From Beijerinckiaceae bacterium (GTDB taxonomy: Bacteria > Pseudomonadota > Alphaproteobacteria > Rhizobiales > Beijerinckiaceae): a stretch of 64,000 bases of DNA. This document shows, piece by piece, positions 51,944-60,201 of the stretch (positions are counted from its first letter, which is position 1; the number at the start of each line of letters is the position of its first letter). The DNA lies in assembly GCA_947475995.1 (NCBI GenBank), contig CANJNI010000003.1:1-64000 (forward strand). The letters run 5' to 3'. A program made the translations under genes and the position numbers. The notes beneath the pieces were generated by a model. That model saw only the letters and a list, made by a program, of their open reading frames with translations. It was not told the origin of the DNA and did not search any database.

Positions 51944-52936
51944 ATGCGTTTGACCAGCAAGCTGAAACTCACGCTCGCCTGCGGCGACTACGAGATTGTG
52001 CGCGCCCTCAAGGAAGGCATCGTGCAGCCCGACGGGATCGACCTGACGATCCTCACCAAAATGGACTCGAGCACGCGCCACTGGCGCTTCCTGCGCAATC
52101 AGGAATTCGACGTCGCCGAGCTTTCCAGTTCGTCCTACCTGCTGTCGCGCGATCAGGGCATGCCGTTCGAGGCGATCCCGGTGTTCCTGCACCGGCGTTT
52201 CCGCCATGGCTTTGCGTTCATCAATACGCAAAAGGGCATCAACAGCCCGAAGGATCTGATCGGCAAGAGGATCGGCGTGAAGTCCTATCAGGTCAGCGCC
52301 ATCGTGTGGCTGCGGGGCATTCTGGAGCACGAATATGACGTGCCGCATCGCTCGATCGACTGGTATTCGGAGATCGACGAAGATGTGGAGTTCATCCCGC
52401 CTGCCGACCTGAAGCTCACCCGCCTGCCGCACGACAAGTTCGTGGAGGAGATGCTGGTGAACGGCGAACTTGACGCCGTGCTGCATCCCGACCTGATCGA
52501 GCCGTTCATCAAGAAAGACCCGCGTGTCGGGCGTCTTTTCAAGGACTACAAGAACGACGAACTGAATTATTTCCGCAAGACGCAGATCTTCCCGATCATG
52601 CATGTGATGGGGCTGCGCCGCGAGGTCGTCGAAAAGCACCCCTGGGTTCCGGTGGAGCTTTACAAGGCGTTCGACGCCGCCAAGAAGATCGGCATGCAGC
52701 GCATGGAAAATCCGCGCATCGCGCCGCTCGCCTGGTATCGCGAGGCCTGGGAGGAACAGGAAGAGGTGCTGGGCTCCGATCCGTGGGAATATGGGCTCAG
52801 CGACCGCAACCGGCACAATCTCGAAACGCTCGTTCAATATTCGCACGAGCAGGGATTGATGAAGCGCCGCATGGGGCTGGAAGAACTGTTCCTCGACGTC
52901 GATCAGGGCCGCAAGCGCGGCGGGTTCCGCATCTAG
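51944..52936 (+). CDS. 4,5-dihydroxyphthalate decarboxylase-like protein
   Basis: 330 residues, no signal peptide, so cytoplasmic. The protein belongs to the group related to NMT1/THI5-like binding proteins that includes 4,5-dihydroxyphthalate decarboxylase (Pht5) of phthalate degradation, whose length is similar: LACGDYEIVRALKEG, FDVAELSSSSYL, FRHGFAFINTQKG, and KRIGVKSYQVSA are family-type blocks. ATG 51944 has GGAGG only 2 nt away; the TTG at 51950 has ideal spacing and gives two fewer residues. A Bug receptor follows 93 bp later. Activity is inferred. Confidence 0.82.
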   Translation: MRLTSKLKLTLACGDYEIVRALKEGIVQPDGIDLTILTKMDSSTRHWRFLRNQEFDVAELSSSSYLLSRDQGMPFEAIPVFLHRRFRHGFAFINTQKGINSPKDLIGKRIGVKSYQVSAIVWLRGILEHEYDVPHRSIDWYSEIDEDVEFIPPADLKLTRLPHDKFVEEMLVNGELDAVLHPDLIEPFIKKDPRVGRLFKDYKNDELNYFRKTQIFPIMHVMGLRREVVEKHPWVPVELYKAFDAAKKIGMQRMENPRIAPLAWYREAWEEQEEVLGSDPWEYGLSDRNRHNLETLVQYSHEQGLMKRRMGLEELFLDVDQGRKRGGFRI

Positions 52937-52942
52937 GGCGGT

Positions 52943-52976
52943 GAAGCCCGAGGCTTGCTTTTGGCGTCCGGGCTTC
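52943..52976 (+). terminator. Hairpin between decarboxylase-like and Bug genes
   Basis: GAAGCCCG (52943-52950) pairs with CGGGCTTC (52969-52976) around an 18-nt loop. It lies just after the stop at 52936 and before the Bug start at 53030. T-tract is short, so partial termination is likely. Confidence 0.4.
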
Positions 52977-53029
52977 TAGTCTCCACAAATAATGAGCGGC
53001 CGCGAATGACCGCCTGAAGTGGAGGACCC

Positions 53030-54049
53030 ATGTTCAAGACAACAATGCGTTTCGGCCTCGCGGCCGTGGCGGCGACGATCCTCGCAGGCGCGGCGCAGGC
53101 GCAGGGCGCGGGACCGTTCTCGGGCGGCAAGCCGCTGACCATGATCATCGGGTTCGGGCCGGGCGGCGGCTACGACACGTGGGGGCGCACGCTGGCGCGG
53201 CATATCGGCAAACATTTGCCGGGAACGCCCAATGTGGTGCCGCAGAACATGCCGGGCGCGGGCTCCTACCAGGCCGCAAGCCACATCTACACGATCGCCC
53301 CCAAGGACGGCACCGTGATGGGCATCATCGCCCGAGACGCCCCGCTGGGACCGATCACGGGCGCGGAAGGCGCACGGTTCGATCCCTTGAAAATCTCGTG
53401 GATCGGCACGCCCACCACGGAAACCAATGTCTGCATCGCCACCGCCAAGTCGGGGCTGAAGACCCCGAAGGACATCACCGAAAAGACCTTTATCGTCGGC
53501 GACACAGGGGCCGGCACCGGCACCCGGTCCTACCCGAAGGCGCTGACCGAAATTCTCGGCATGAAGTTCAAGCTCATCAGCGGCTTCCCGTCCTCCTCCG
53601 ACGTGTTTCTGGCAATGGAGCGCGGCGAGGTGGACGGCATCTGCGAGAGCCTCGACAGCGTTTCGGGCAAGCGTCCGAACTGGCTGCGGGACAAGGTCGT
53701 CAACATCATCTTCTACGGCGGCGCGGAGCCGAACCCCACGCTCAAGGACCTGCCCTTCGTGCTCGACCTTGCGAAGGACGAGCAGCAGAAGACCGAACTG
53801 CGGTTCCTCTACGCCGGACAGGGCATCGGACGCCCGTTCGTGGCGCCGCCCGATCTGCCCGCAGATCGGCTGAAGATGCTTCGGGACGCCTTCAACGCGA
53901 CCATGAAGGACCCGGACTTCGTCGCGGAGGTCAAAAAGGCCGGGCTGGATCTCGAACCCGAGGACGGAGCGCACCTGGAAGCGCTCATCCGCCAGATCTA
54001 TGCGACCCCCAAGCCGATCGTCGAGAAAATCGGCAATCTCATCAAGTAG
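53030..54049 (+). CDS. Bug/TctC-type periplasmic solute receptor
   Basis: 339 residues; the signal ends near AAQAQG. Loops [42 protein letters not shown] in outline match the receptor at 19272, its closest relative in the window. GGAGG before ATG 53030. Located after the dihydroxyphthalate-decarboxylase-like gene, so an aromatic dicarboxylate ligand is plausible. No permease adjacent. Confidence 0.92.
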   Translation: MFKTTMRFGLAAVAATILAGAAQAQGAGPFSGGKPLTMIIGFGPGGGYDTWGRTLARHIGKHLPGTPNVVPQNMPGAGSYQAASHIYTIAPKDGTVMGIIARDAPLGPITGAEGARFDPLKISWIGTPTTETNVCIATAKSGLKTPKDITEKTFIVGDTGAGTGTRSYPKALTEILGMKFKLISGFPSSSDVFLAMERGEVDGICESLDSVSGKRPNWLRDKVVNIIFYGGAEPNPTLKDLPFVLDLAKDEQQKTELRFLYAGQGIGRPFVAPPDLPADRLKMLRDAFNATMKDPDFVAEVKKAGLDLEPEDGAHLEALIRQIYATPKPIVEKIGNLIK

Positions 54050-54075
54050 CCGGGTCCGCGATCCTGCAAGCTCGA

Positions 54076-54103
54076 GCGGGACAAGAAAATATTCTTGTCC
54101 CGC
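54076..54103 (+). terminator. Strong hairpin terminator after Bug gene
   Basis: GCGGGACAAGAA (54076-54087) pairs with TTCTTGTCCCGC (54092-54103), a perfect 12-bp stem with an AATA loop, 27 bp after the stop. The following CCTTGTATTG is only moderately T-rich. Confidence 0.65.
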
Positions 54104-54266
54104 CCTTGTATTGCGGCGGTTTGCCACGTATCTTGTTCGCATCGATCTTTGGCCGCGAACTTGGCCACGCACTGCGAGTGCTCTGTCTGACGACTCCCGA
54201 ACATCGATAAACTCACCGGTCCGCTCAGGCAGGCCAGCACTTATCTATCTGAAGAAAGGGTTTCCC

Positions 54267-54473
54267 ATGGCTACGGGAACCGTAAAGTGGTTTAACGGTC
54301 AAAAGGGCTACGGCTTCATCCAGCCCGACGACGGCGGCAAGGACGTGTTCGTTCACATCAGCGCTGTCGAACAGGCCGGTCTCAAGGGTCTCAACGAAGG
54401 TCAGAAGATCTCCTACGAGATCCTCACCGACCGTCGCTCGGGCAAGGCTTCCGCGGGCAACCTGCGCGCCTGA
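54267..54473 (+). CDS. Cold-shock protein (CspA family)
   Basis: 68 residues with the RNA-binding motifs KGYGFI (RNP1) and DVFVHIS (RNP2), start [10 protein letters not shown]. It binds single-stranded RNA/DNA as an RNA chaperone. A leader of at least 160 nt separates the preceding terminator from the ATG, typical of thermo-regulated csp mRNAs. A classic intrinsic terminator follows. Copies of this family often number several per genome. Confidence 0.97.
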   Translation: MATGTVKWFNGQKGYGFIQPDDGGKDVFVHISAVEQAGLKGLNEGQKISYEILTDRRSGKASAGNLRA

Positions 54474-54495
54474 TTGACGCCCTGGACGTCGTTTC

Positions 54496-54529
54496 AAAGC
54501 CCCGGTGAAAGCCGGGGCTTTTTGTTTTT
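54496..54529 (+). terminator. Rho-independent terminator of csp
   Basis: AAAGCCCCGG (54496-54505), loop TGAAAG, CCGGGGCTTT (54512-54521), then TTTGTTTTT. Canonical stem plus U-tract 22 bp after the csp stop. Confidence 0.93.
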
Positions 54530-54629
54530 CCCTTCGCCCTCTTCATCACGCCGCCGATGTCCTGGAGCGGCCCGTCTCCTGCATGGCGTCTGATCATCGT
54601 CCGCGCGGCGGACCGACCGGGAAATTTCA

Positions 54630-55883
54630 TTGACCGTCAAAGCTACACCGCCGTTGAGGAACCCTGCCTGGGCGCCCTTCGAGCATCGCGACTTCGCGCT
54701 CTATTTCGTCTCCCGCTTCTTCTCCGGCGCGTCGTCGCAGATGATCAATGTGGCGGTCGGCTGGCTGATCTACGATCTCACCGAAAGCGCCTTTGCGCTG
54801 GGCCTGATCGGCCTGTGCATTTTCGCGCCCAACATCATCTTCGCCCTGATCGCCGGGCATGTGGCGGACCGGTTCGACCGGCGTCTCGTGCTGATCATCT
54901 GCTATGCGGCGATGACGGTTTCGTCCCTCGGCCTGCTGACAGGCGTGATGACCCGCACGCTCAGCGTGACGATGATCTTCCTGCTGATCGGACTGCTTGG
55001 AACCGCGAAGGCTTTTTCCAACCCGGCCGGACAGGCGATCCTGCCCAATCTGGTGCCGCGCGACATCTTTCCGCGCGCCGTCGCCACCATGTCATGGGCC
55101 TGGCAGACGGCCACCATCGCCGGACCCGCCGTCGGCGGCCTGCTCTACGCTTTCGGCGCCGACAAGGTTTTCTTCGCCACCACGATCCTGAACTCCGCCT
55201 GCCTGATCTGCCTCGTCCTCCTCAAGCCGGGACTGCGGGTGCGGAGCAAGGAGCCGGTAACGTGGGAATATCTGACGGCCGGCGTGCGCTTTATCTGGGG
55301 CCACCAGATCCTGCTGGGGTCGATCTCGCTCGATCTTTTCGCCGTATTGCTGGGCGGCGCGACGGCTTTGCTGCCGATCTATGCGCGCGACATTCTGGAG
55401 ACGGGGCCGTCCGGCCTCGGCGTGCTGCGTACTGCGCCAGCCGTGGGAGCCTTTGCGACCGGGCTCGTGCTCGCCCATATGCCCGAGTTGCGGCAGGTTG
55501 GACGCAAGATGTTCATTGCAGTCGCGGTCTTCGGACTGGCGACCATCGGGTTCGGGCTGGCGACGAATTTCTATGCGGCGATGATCTTTCTGGCGGTGCT
55601 GGGCGCTGCCGACATGGTCAGCGTCTTCATCCGTTCGACGCTGATGCAGATCGAAACGCCGGACGAGATGCGCGGGCGCGTGTCGGCGGTGAATACGCTG
55701 TTCATCGGCGCATCCAACGAACTGGGCGAGTTCGAATCCGGAATTCTGGCGGGATTCGTCGGGGCGGTTCCGGCCGTTGTGATCGGGGGCGTCGGCTCGC
55801 TCGTCGTGACGGGCCTGTGGACCGTATGGTTTCCGCAATTGCGCGACCGCGACCGGCTTACGCAGGGCCCGCACAAGCCATGA
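54630..55883 (+). CDS. MFS transporter, EntS-like (MFS_3)
   Basis: 417 residues, about 12 helices: FEHRDFALYFVSRFFSGASSQM, GHVADRFDRRLVL (motif A) and the IETPDEMRGRVSAVNTLFIGASNELGEFESG block are typical of the enterobactin-exporter-like group. TTG start 54630 with GGGA upstream. Substrate is not determinable; members export siderophores and other small molecules. Confidence 0.88.
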   Translation: MTVKATPPLRNPAWAPFEHRDFALYFVSRFFSGASSQMINVAVGWLIYDLTESAFALGLIGLCIFAPNIIFALIAGHVADRFDRRLVLIICYAAMTVSSLGLLTGVMTRTLSVTMIFLLIGLLGTAKAFSNPAGQAILPNLVPRDIFPRAVATMSWAWQTATIAGPAVGGLLYAFGADKVFFATTILNSACLICLVLLKPGLRVRSKEPVTWEYLTAGVRFIWGHQILLGSISLDLFAVLLGGATALLPIYARDILETGPSGLGVLRTAPAVGAFATGLVLAHMPELRQVGRKMFIAVAVFGLATIGFGLATNFYAAMIFLAVLGAADMVSVFIRSTLMQIETPDEMRGRVSAVNTLFIGASNELGEFESGILAGFVGAVPAVVIGGVGSLVVTGLWTVWFPQLRDRDRLTQGPHKP

Positions 55884-55997
55884 CGGCGGATTGTAAAAAT
55901 AATTTTTCCTGTGCGGAACCAACCCCTTGTGGCGATTCGCGCTTGTGCCAAACATGGGGCGAATCACAAGCGGGCTGATTCGCAGGGGAACGGGCAA

Positions 55998-56393
55998 ATG
56001 CGGGCGATCGATCTGACGCAAGTCCGACGCGATCTGGCCGAATGGGGCGAACCGATCGTGGCCGATCAACTGATCGGCTTTTACGCCGCAGCTCTCAAGG
56101 GCCAGCAGAGCATCGCGCAGCCTCTCACATTCAACCACCGTCGCCTCTGGCGGCATCTGTTCAGCGGCCATGTGAAGGAGGCGCAGATCACGCGCCTTGA
56201 ATTGCAGCGGCTCGGCAAACTCTGCGGATTACGCCCGACGGCGATCGACGATGTGGACCATCAGGTCATCGACGAACTGATGTCGGTCATCATGGCGCGT
56301 TTCCACCGGTCTCCAGCAGTGGCGCGCGATTACAGCCTCACGCTGATCAACATCGCCGAAAGCCTGGCCGAGACGCGGCTGCGGGCCGCCTGA
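55998..56393 (+). CDS. Unknown helical protein
   Basis: 131 residues, predicted all-helical, cytosolic, no membrane segments. N-terminus MRAIDLTQVRRDLAEWGEP and ends with SLTLINIAESLAETRLRAA. GGGGAAC precedes ATG 55998. I do not recognise the family. It lies 114 bp after the MFS gene and 94 bp before the helicase gene on the same strand. Confidence 0.6.
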   Translation: MRAIDLTQVRRDLAEWGEPIVADQLIGFYAAALKGQQSIAQPLTFNHRRLWRHLFSGHVKEAQITRLELQRLGKLCGLRPTAIDDVDHQVIDELMSVIMARFHRSPAVARDYSLTLINIAESLAETRLRAA

Positions 56394-56487
56394 TCTTCTT
56401 CTTCGGCGCGAGGCCGGCCGGCGTGCTACAAGACCGCATGATTTGCGGCCCTGATCCTTCTTTCCATTTTGCGGCGGATTCCAGCCG

Positions 56488-57582
56488 GTGAGCCATGTCT
56501 GGTCGCCCCAGCAGGATCAGGCCCTGACGGCGGTCGCCCGCTGGCTGCGCGACGGCGACCGGCAGGTCTTCAGGCTGTTCGGCTTCGCCGGAACCGGCAA
56601 GACCACGCTGGCGCGCCACATCGCCGATCAGGCGGACGGCGAAACCGTGTTCGGGGCCTTCACCGGCAAAGCCGCCATGGTGCTGCGCCAGAAGGGGTGC
56701 AAGGACGCCCGGACGATTCACAGCATGATCTACAGACCGAAGGAGGTGGACAGCGAGGAGCCGTCCTTCGTGCTCAACGAGCAGAGCGCCGCCGCCACCG
56801 CCAGCCTCATCATCATCGACGAATGCTCGATGGTGGACGAGGAACTGGGTCGCGATCTTCTGTCCTTCGGCAAGCCGGTGCTGGTGCTGGGCGATCCGGC
56901 GCAATTGCCGCCCGTCAAGGGCGGGGGCTATTTCACCGAGGCGGAGCCTGACGTGATGCTCACCGAGGTGCATCGGCAGGCCGCCGACAATGCCATCATC
57001 CGGTTGTCGATGATCGTGCGCGACGGCGGATCGATCGAGCGCGGCGATTACGGCGACGCGCAGGTCATTCCTCGCAGCGCCATCGACCCGACCATTGTGA
57101 CCAAAGCCGATCAGGTGCTGGTCGGGATGAACAAGACGCGCCGCAACTACAATCGCCGCCTGCGCGAGCTTTTCGGTTTTTCCGAGCAGACACCACAAGT
57201 GGGCGACAAGCTGGTCTGCCTGCGCAACGACCGAACCAAGGGGCTGCTCAACGGCGGCCTCTGGAAGGTGAAGACACTGTCGCCGATGCGGCGCGGCAAG
57301 CTGCGGATGACGGTGACGCCCGAGGACGATCCGCGCCACAAGGGCCAGCGGATCGGGGTGATTCCGCAATTCTTCACCGGCGAAGAGGAAATCCCCTATT
57401 CGCTGCGCAAGGGATCGGACGAATTCGAATTCGGCTATGCGCTCACGGTGCACAAGGCGCAGGGTTCGCAATGGGACGAGGTCGTGCTGTTCGACGAATC
57501 CTGGGCCTTTCGCGAGCATCGCCATAGATGGCTCTACACGGCCGTCACCCGCGCCGCCAAGCGCCTCACCATCGTCACCTGA
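56488..57582 (+). CDS. RecD-like superfamily 1 helicase
   Basis: 364 residues, short relative to E. coli RecD (608). Walker A is GFAGTGKTT (near residue 32), Walker B LIIIDECSM near 110, GDPAQLPPV (motif III) and the C-terminal UvrD-type motif YALTVHKAQGSQWDEV. The 1B N-terminal accessory domains of RecD are missing, so it is a stand-alone RecD2/Dda-like motor for DNA repair. GTG 56488. DedA follows within 14 bp. Confidence 0.92.
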   Translation: MSHVWSPQQDQALTAVARWLRDGDRQVFRLFGFAGTGKTTLARHIADQADGETVFGAFTGKAAMVLRQKGCKDARTIHSMIYRPKEVDSEEPSFVLNEQSAAATASLIIIDECSMVDEELGRDLLSFGKPVLVLGDPAQLPPVKGGGYFTEAEPDVMLTEVHRQAADNAIIRLSMIVRDGGSIERGDYGDAQVIPRSAIDPTIVTKADQVLVGMNKTRRNYNRRLRELFGFSEQTPQVGDKLVCLRNDRTKGLLNGGLWKVKTLSPMRRGKLRMTVTPEDDPRHKGQRIGVIPQFFTGEEEIPYSLRKGSDEFEFGYALTVHKAQGSQWDEVVLFDESWAFREHRHRWLYTAVTRAAKRLTIVT

Positions 57583-57595
57583 AGGCTGCAGCTCG

Positions 57596-58117
57596 ATGCA
57601 CGAGATCACCCAGACGATCCTGGCCTTCATCAAGGAAAACGAGTTTTGGGCCGTGCCCATCGTGTTCGCGCTGGCGTTCGGCGAATCGCTCGCGCTGGTG
57701 GCGCTGCTGCTGCCGGCGACAGTGATCCTGTGGGGCGTCGGCGCGCTGATCGGCGCGAGCGGCCTGAACTTCTGGCCGATCTGGGCTGCGGCCGTGGTGG
57801 GCGCGGCGCTCGGCGACTGGCTGTCCTACTGGCTGGGCGTCCATTTCCACGAACAGATCGCCCGTATGTGGCCGCTGTCCCGGCACCCGACGCTGCTTCC
57901 CAGGGCGCATGTCTTCTTCGAGAAATGGGGCGCGCTGGGCGTGTTTTTCGGACGATTCATCGGGCCGTTGCGGGCGGCGGTGCCGCTGGTGGCGGGCGCG
58001 GTGCAGATGCCGCGGATTCCATTCCAGATCGCCAACTGGGCGTCGGCTTTCGTGTGGGGCTTTACGACGCTTGGACCGGGCGCATTCGGAATCCAGTGGC
58101 TGAAGGGGTTCGGGTGA
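57596..58117 (+). CDS. DedA-family (SNARE-associated) membrane protein
   Basis: 173 residues with four to five helices. GESLALVALLLPATVILW with the acidic residue and the conserved FFGRFIGPLRAAVPLVAGA are DedA motifs. DedA proteins recycle undecaprenyl-phosphate or act as proton-dependent transporters and influence drug tolerance. Stop touches the convergent AbrB-family stop. Confidence 0.92.
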   Translation: MHEITQTILAFIKENEFWAVPIVFALAFGESLALVALLLPATVILWGVGALIGASGLNFWPIWAAAVVGAALGDWLSYWLGVHFHEQIARMWPLSRHPTLLPRAHVFFEKWGALGVFFGRFIGPLRAAVPLVAGAVQMPRIPFQIANWASAFVWGFTTLGPGAFGIQWLKGFG

Positions 58118-59200
58118 TCAGCGGAACGACCGCGATCTGGCGCGCACGATGGAATCCTTCAGCCATACCTTCATGATCAAGGGGATCGAGAAGGTCATCA
58201 CCAGCACGCGCACGAGATGGTGGGCGACCGCGTAAAGCGGGTCGAGCCCAAGCGCGAAAGCCAGAAGCGTCATGGCCTCGAATGCGCCGGGCGCAAAAGC
58301 CAGCATGGTCTGGCCGATCGGAAAGCCCAGCCACCGCGAAGCCAGCCATGCAAAGGCCAGCGAAATCGCGATGGAACAGGTTACGGACCCGAGAGCCGCG
58401 CCGAGCATTCCGCCCAGCGACTTCCAGTCGAAGCCCACGAAGCGCGAGCCGATCCATGCGCCGATCAGGATCTGGCTCGACGCCATGTACCAGTCGGGCG
58501 GTCGCCCGTCGGCTATGCTGGTTCCGTGGAAGAAGCCGGACACCGCCATGATGCCGAGAAATAATCCGCCGGCCACTTTCCAGCGTTCCAGCAGCCAGCC
58601 GAAGGCCAGTCCTGGAACGGCGATGAGGGCGATCAGCCAGAGCGGATCGTCGGCATGCACGGCATTCGCCAACGCATGGCCGCTGGCGCCGGTGACCACG
58701 ATGGGCAGGACCGCCATGAGCAGAAAGGCCCGGAACATCTGGACCACGACGATGCGGGGGATGTTGGCGTTGGTCTGGCCGGCGATGATCAGCGCGGTCG
58801 ACATGGCGCCAGGGGTCGAGGCCAGCAGGGCGGTGGCCTTGTTCCAGCCGTGGACCCGCATGAGGTAAAAGGACGAGGTGGCGGTGACCGCATAGGCGGC
58901 TACGGCCATCAGGACGATGCTGAGCGGATAGGTCGCGGCGCCGCGCAATGTTTCAGGGGTGACGGCAGAGCCGATCGAGACGCCCGACAGAAGCATTGCG
59001 AGCCAGCGTAGCGGCGTGCCGATGGACGTCGCCTTGCCGGGGATGGACAGGAGCGCAACCGCCACCATCGCGCCCGACAGATAGGCGCCCGGCAGTTCAA
59101 GCCAGCGAAACGCAAAAGCGCCGAACAGCCCGACAGCCAGCGTCACGAGCTGGCCGACGGCAGGCGGTTCGTTCTTCAGGAATGATCTGGTGACGGCCAT
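58118..59200 (-). CDS. AbrB-family (ammonia monooxygenase-like) membrane protein
   Basis: 360 residues, about 10-11 helices in two related halves; the repeated pattern GTPLRWLAMLLSGVSIGSAVTPE and SQILIGAWIGSRFVG belongs to the AbrB/putative ammonia monooxygenase family, usually annotated as transporter of unknown substrate. LLASTPGAMSTALII and FAPGAFEAMTLLAFALG are the duplicated PGxxEx loops. ATG 59200. Convergent with dedA. Confidence 0.88.
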   Translation of the reverse strand: MAVTRSFLKNEPPAVGQLVTLAVGLFGAFAFRWLELPGAYLSGAMVAVALLSIPGKATSIGTPLRWLAMLLSGVSIGSAVTPETLRGAATYPLSIVLMAVAAYAVTATSSFYLMRVHGWNKATALLASTPGAMSTALIIAGQTNANIPRIVVVQMFRAFLLMAVLPIVVTGASGHALANAVHADDPLWLIALIAVPGLAFGWLLERWKVAGGLFLGIMAVSGFFHGTSIADGRPPDWYMASSQILIGAWIGSRFVGFDWKSLGGMLGAALGSVTCSIAISLAFAWLASRWLGFPIGQTMLAFAPGAFEAMTLLAFALGLDPLYAVAHHLVRVLVMTFSIPLIMKVWLKDSIVRARSRSFR

Positions 59201-59313
59201 GTCTATCCTTGCGGCGTCGGCCCCGCGTCGGGAGCCGGGCGCACCGCCATCCGGGGTTTACCCACGCGGGCGGTGCGTCGCAAGGATCGAGGTCGGGGGC
59301 CGGAAGCCCGCGT

Positions 59314-59406
59314 TCAGCGGAAAGCAACCGCCGAAATGGTCGCGAAAAGGCCGAGCGACATGGTGAAGGCGAGCACGATTACGTCGAGTTTTGCGGTCTT
59401 GGTCAT
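59314..59406 (-). CDS. Candidate 30-residue membrane microprotein
   Basis: A short frame, ATG 59406 to TGA 59314, encodes 30 residues: MTKTAKLDVIVLAFTMSLGL then FATISAVAFR. A basic N-terminus followed by one hydrophobic helix is typical of small membrane proteins. A weak AGAG lies upstream, and a -35/-10 pair with 17-bp spacing (59528-59556) points toward it. It is within the 424-bp gap between the AbrB-family gene and mscL. No homology can be tested here. Confidence 0.45.
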   Translation of the reverse strand: MTKTAKLDVIVLAFTMSLGLFATISAVAFR

Positions 59407-59624
59407 GGCTATCTCTTGATTTTGCCCCCCGGTCGGGAAAGGAGGCCGCTCGCGTTGGCAAGCGGCCCCAAGTCAGGGAGGAAACGCCCAAGGAGGGCAC
59501 AGCGGGCATAACCACGCTGCTGTGCACAATATGCTTGTTGCGTTGCACAAAATCAAATGCGGAGTTCGCATGGCTGCCCCGTTGGGGCAGGATAGCTGAC
59601 CTAATCCCTTCGTCGAAAACGCGC
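59407..59624. other. Intergenic stretch with hairpin, no further gene seen
   Basis: Between the microprotein candidate and mscL there is a perfect 7-bp hairpin GGCCGCT/AGCGGCC (59444-59450, 59461-59467) and a leftward promoter-like pair. Both strands were read for tRNA-like or longer coding structure and nothing else was found. Confidence 0.5.
59528..59556 (-). promoter_or_regulatory. Candidate sigma-70 promoter for microprotein
   Basis: On the minus strand TTGATT (59551-59556), a 17-bp spacer, then CATATT (59528-59533). Four of six consensus bases match in each hexamer. It would give a leader of about 115 nt before ATG 59406. Confidence 0.35.
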
Positions 59625-60038
59625 CTACTTTTTGGCGAGCAGATCGCGGATTTCGCTGAGCAGGACTTCCTGCTTCGGCGGCGGCACGGGTTCGGCGGGC
59701 TTGGCGGCTTCGCTCTTCTTCAGCGTGTTGATGGCGCGCACCACCATGAACAGGACGAACGCCACGATCAGGAAATTCACCACATAGGTGGCGAAGCTGC
59801 CCCACGCGAGGACCGGTCCCTGTTTCTGGGCGTCGACCAGGTTGGTCGCCGTGACGGCTTTGGAAAGCGGAATGAAATAGTTGGAGAAATCGGCGCTGCC
59901 GAACATGCCGATGAGCGGCATGATGAGGTCCTTAACCAGCGAGTCGACGATCTTGCTGAAGGCTGCGCCGATGATCACGCCGATGGCGAGATCAACCACA
60001 TTGCCGCGCATGGCAAATTCCTTGAATTCCTTGAGCAT
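59625..60038 (-). CDS. mscL: Large-conductance mechanosensitive channel
   Basis: 137 residues. N-terminal amphipathic helix [35 protein letters not shown] (outline), pore helix glycine/alanine pattern, second helix [20 protein letters not shown] and a C-terminal bundle helix [14 protein letters not shown]. It opens under membrane tension to release osmolytes on hypo-osmotic shock. A Pro-rich linker (PAEPVPPP) precedes the last helix. GGGGCC-rich ribosome site before ATG 60038. Confidence 0.97.
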   Translation of the reverse strand: MLKEFKEFAMRGNVVDLAIGVIIGAAFSKIVDSLVKDLIMPLIGMFGSADFSNYFIPLSKAVTATNLVDAQKQGPVLAWGSFATYVVNFLIVAFVLFMVVRAINTLKKSEAAKPAEPVPPPKQEVLLSEIRDLLAKK

Positions 60039-60201
60039 CGAGGCCCCCTTTTTAAACTTATTGGTCAAAAGCCCATTCGGGCGCGGCAACCTAGCACCCG
60101 CGCAGGAGCCTTGAAAGGCATGCATCCGGCGTGTCGGTGCGAAAGCTGAAATTCGTCGCGTCCGGTGCTAGGATCATCGGCAGCGCGTCAGGGGAGCCCG
60201 C

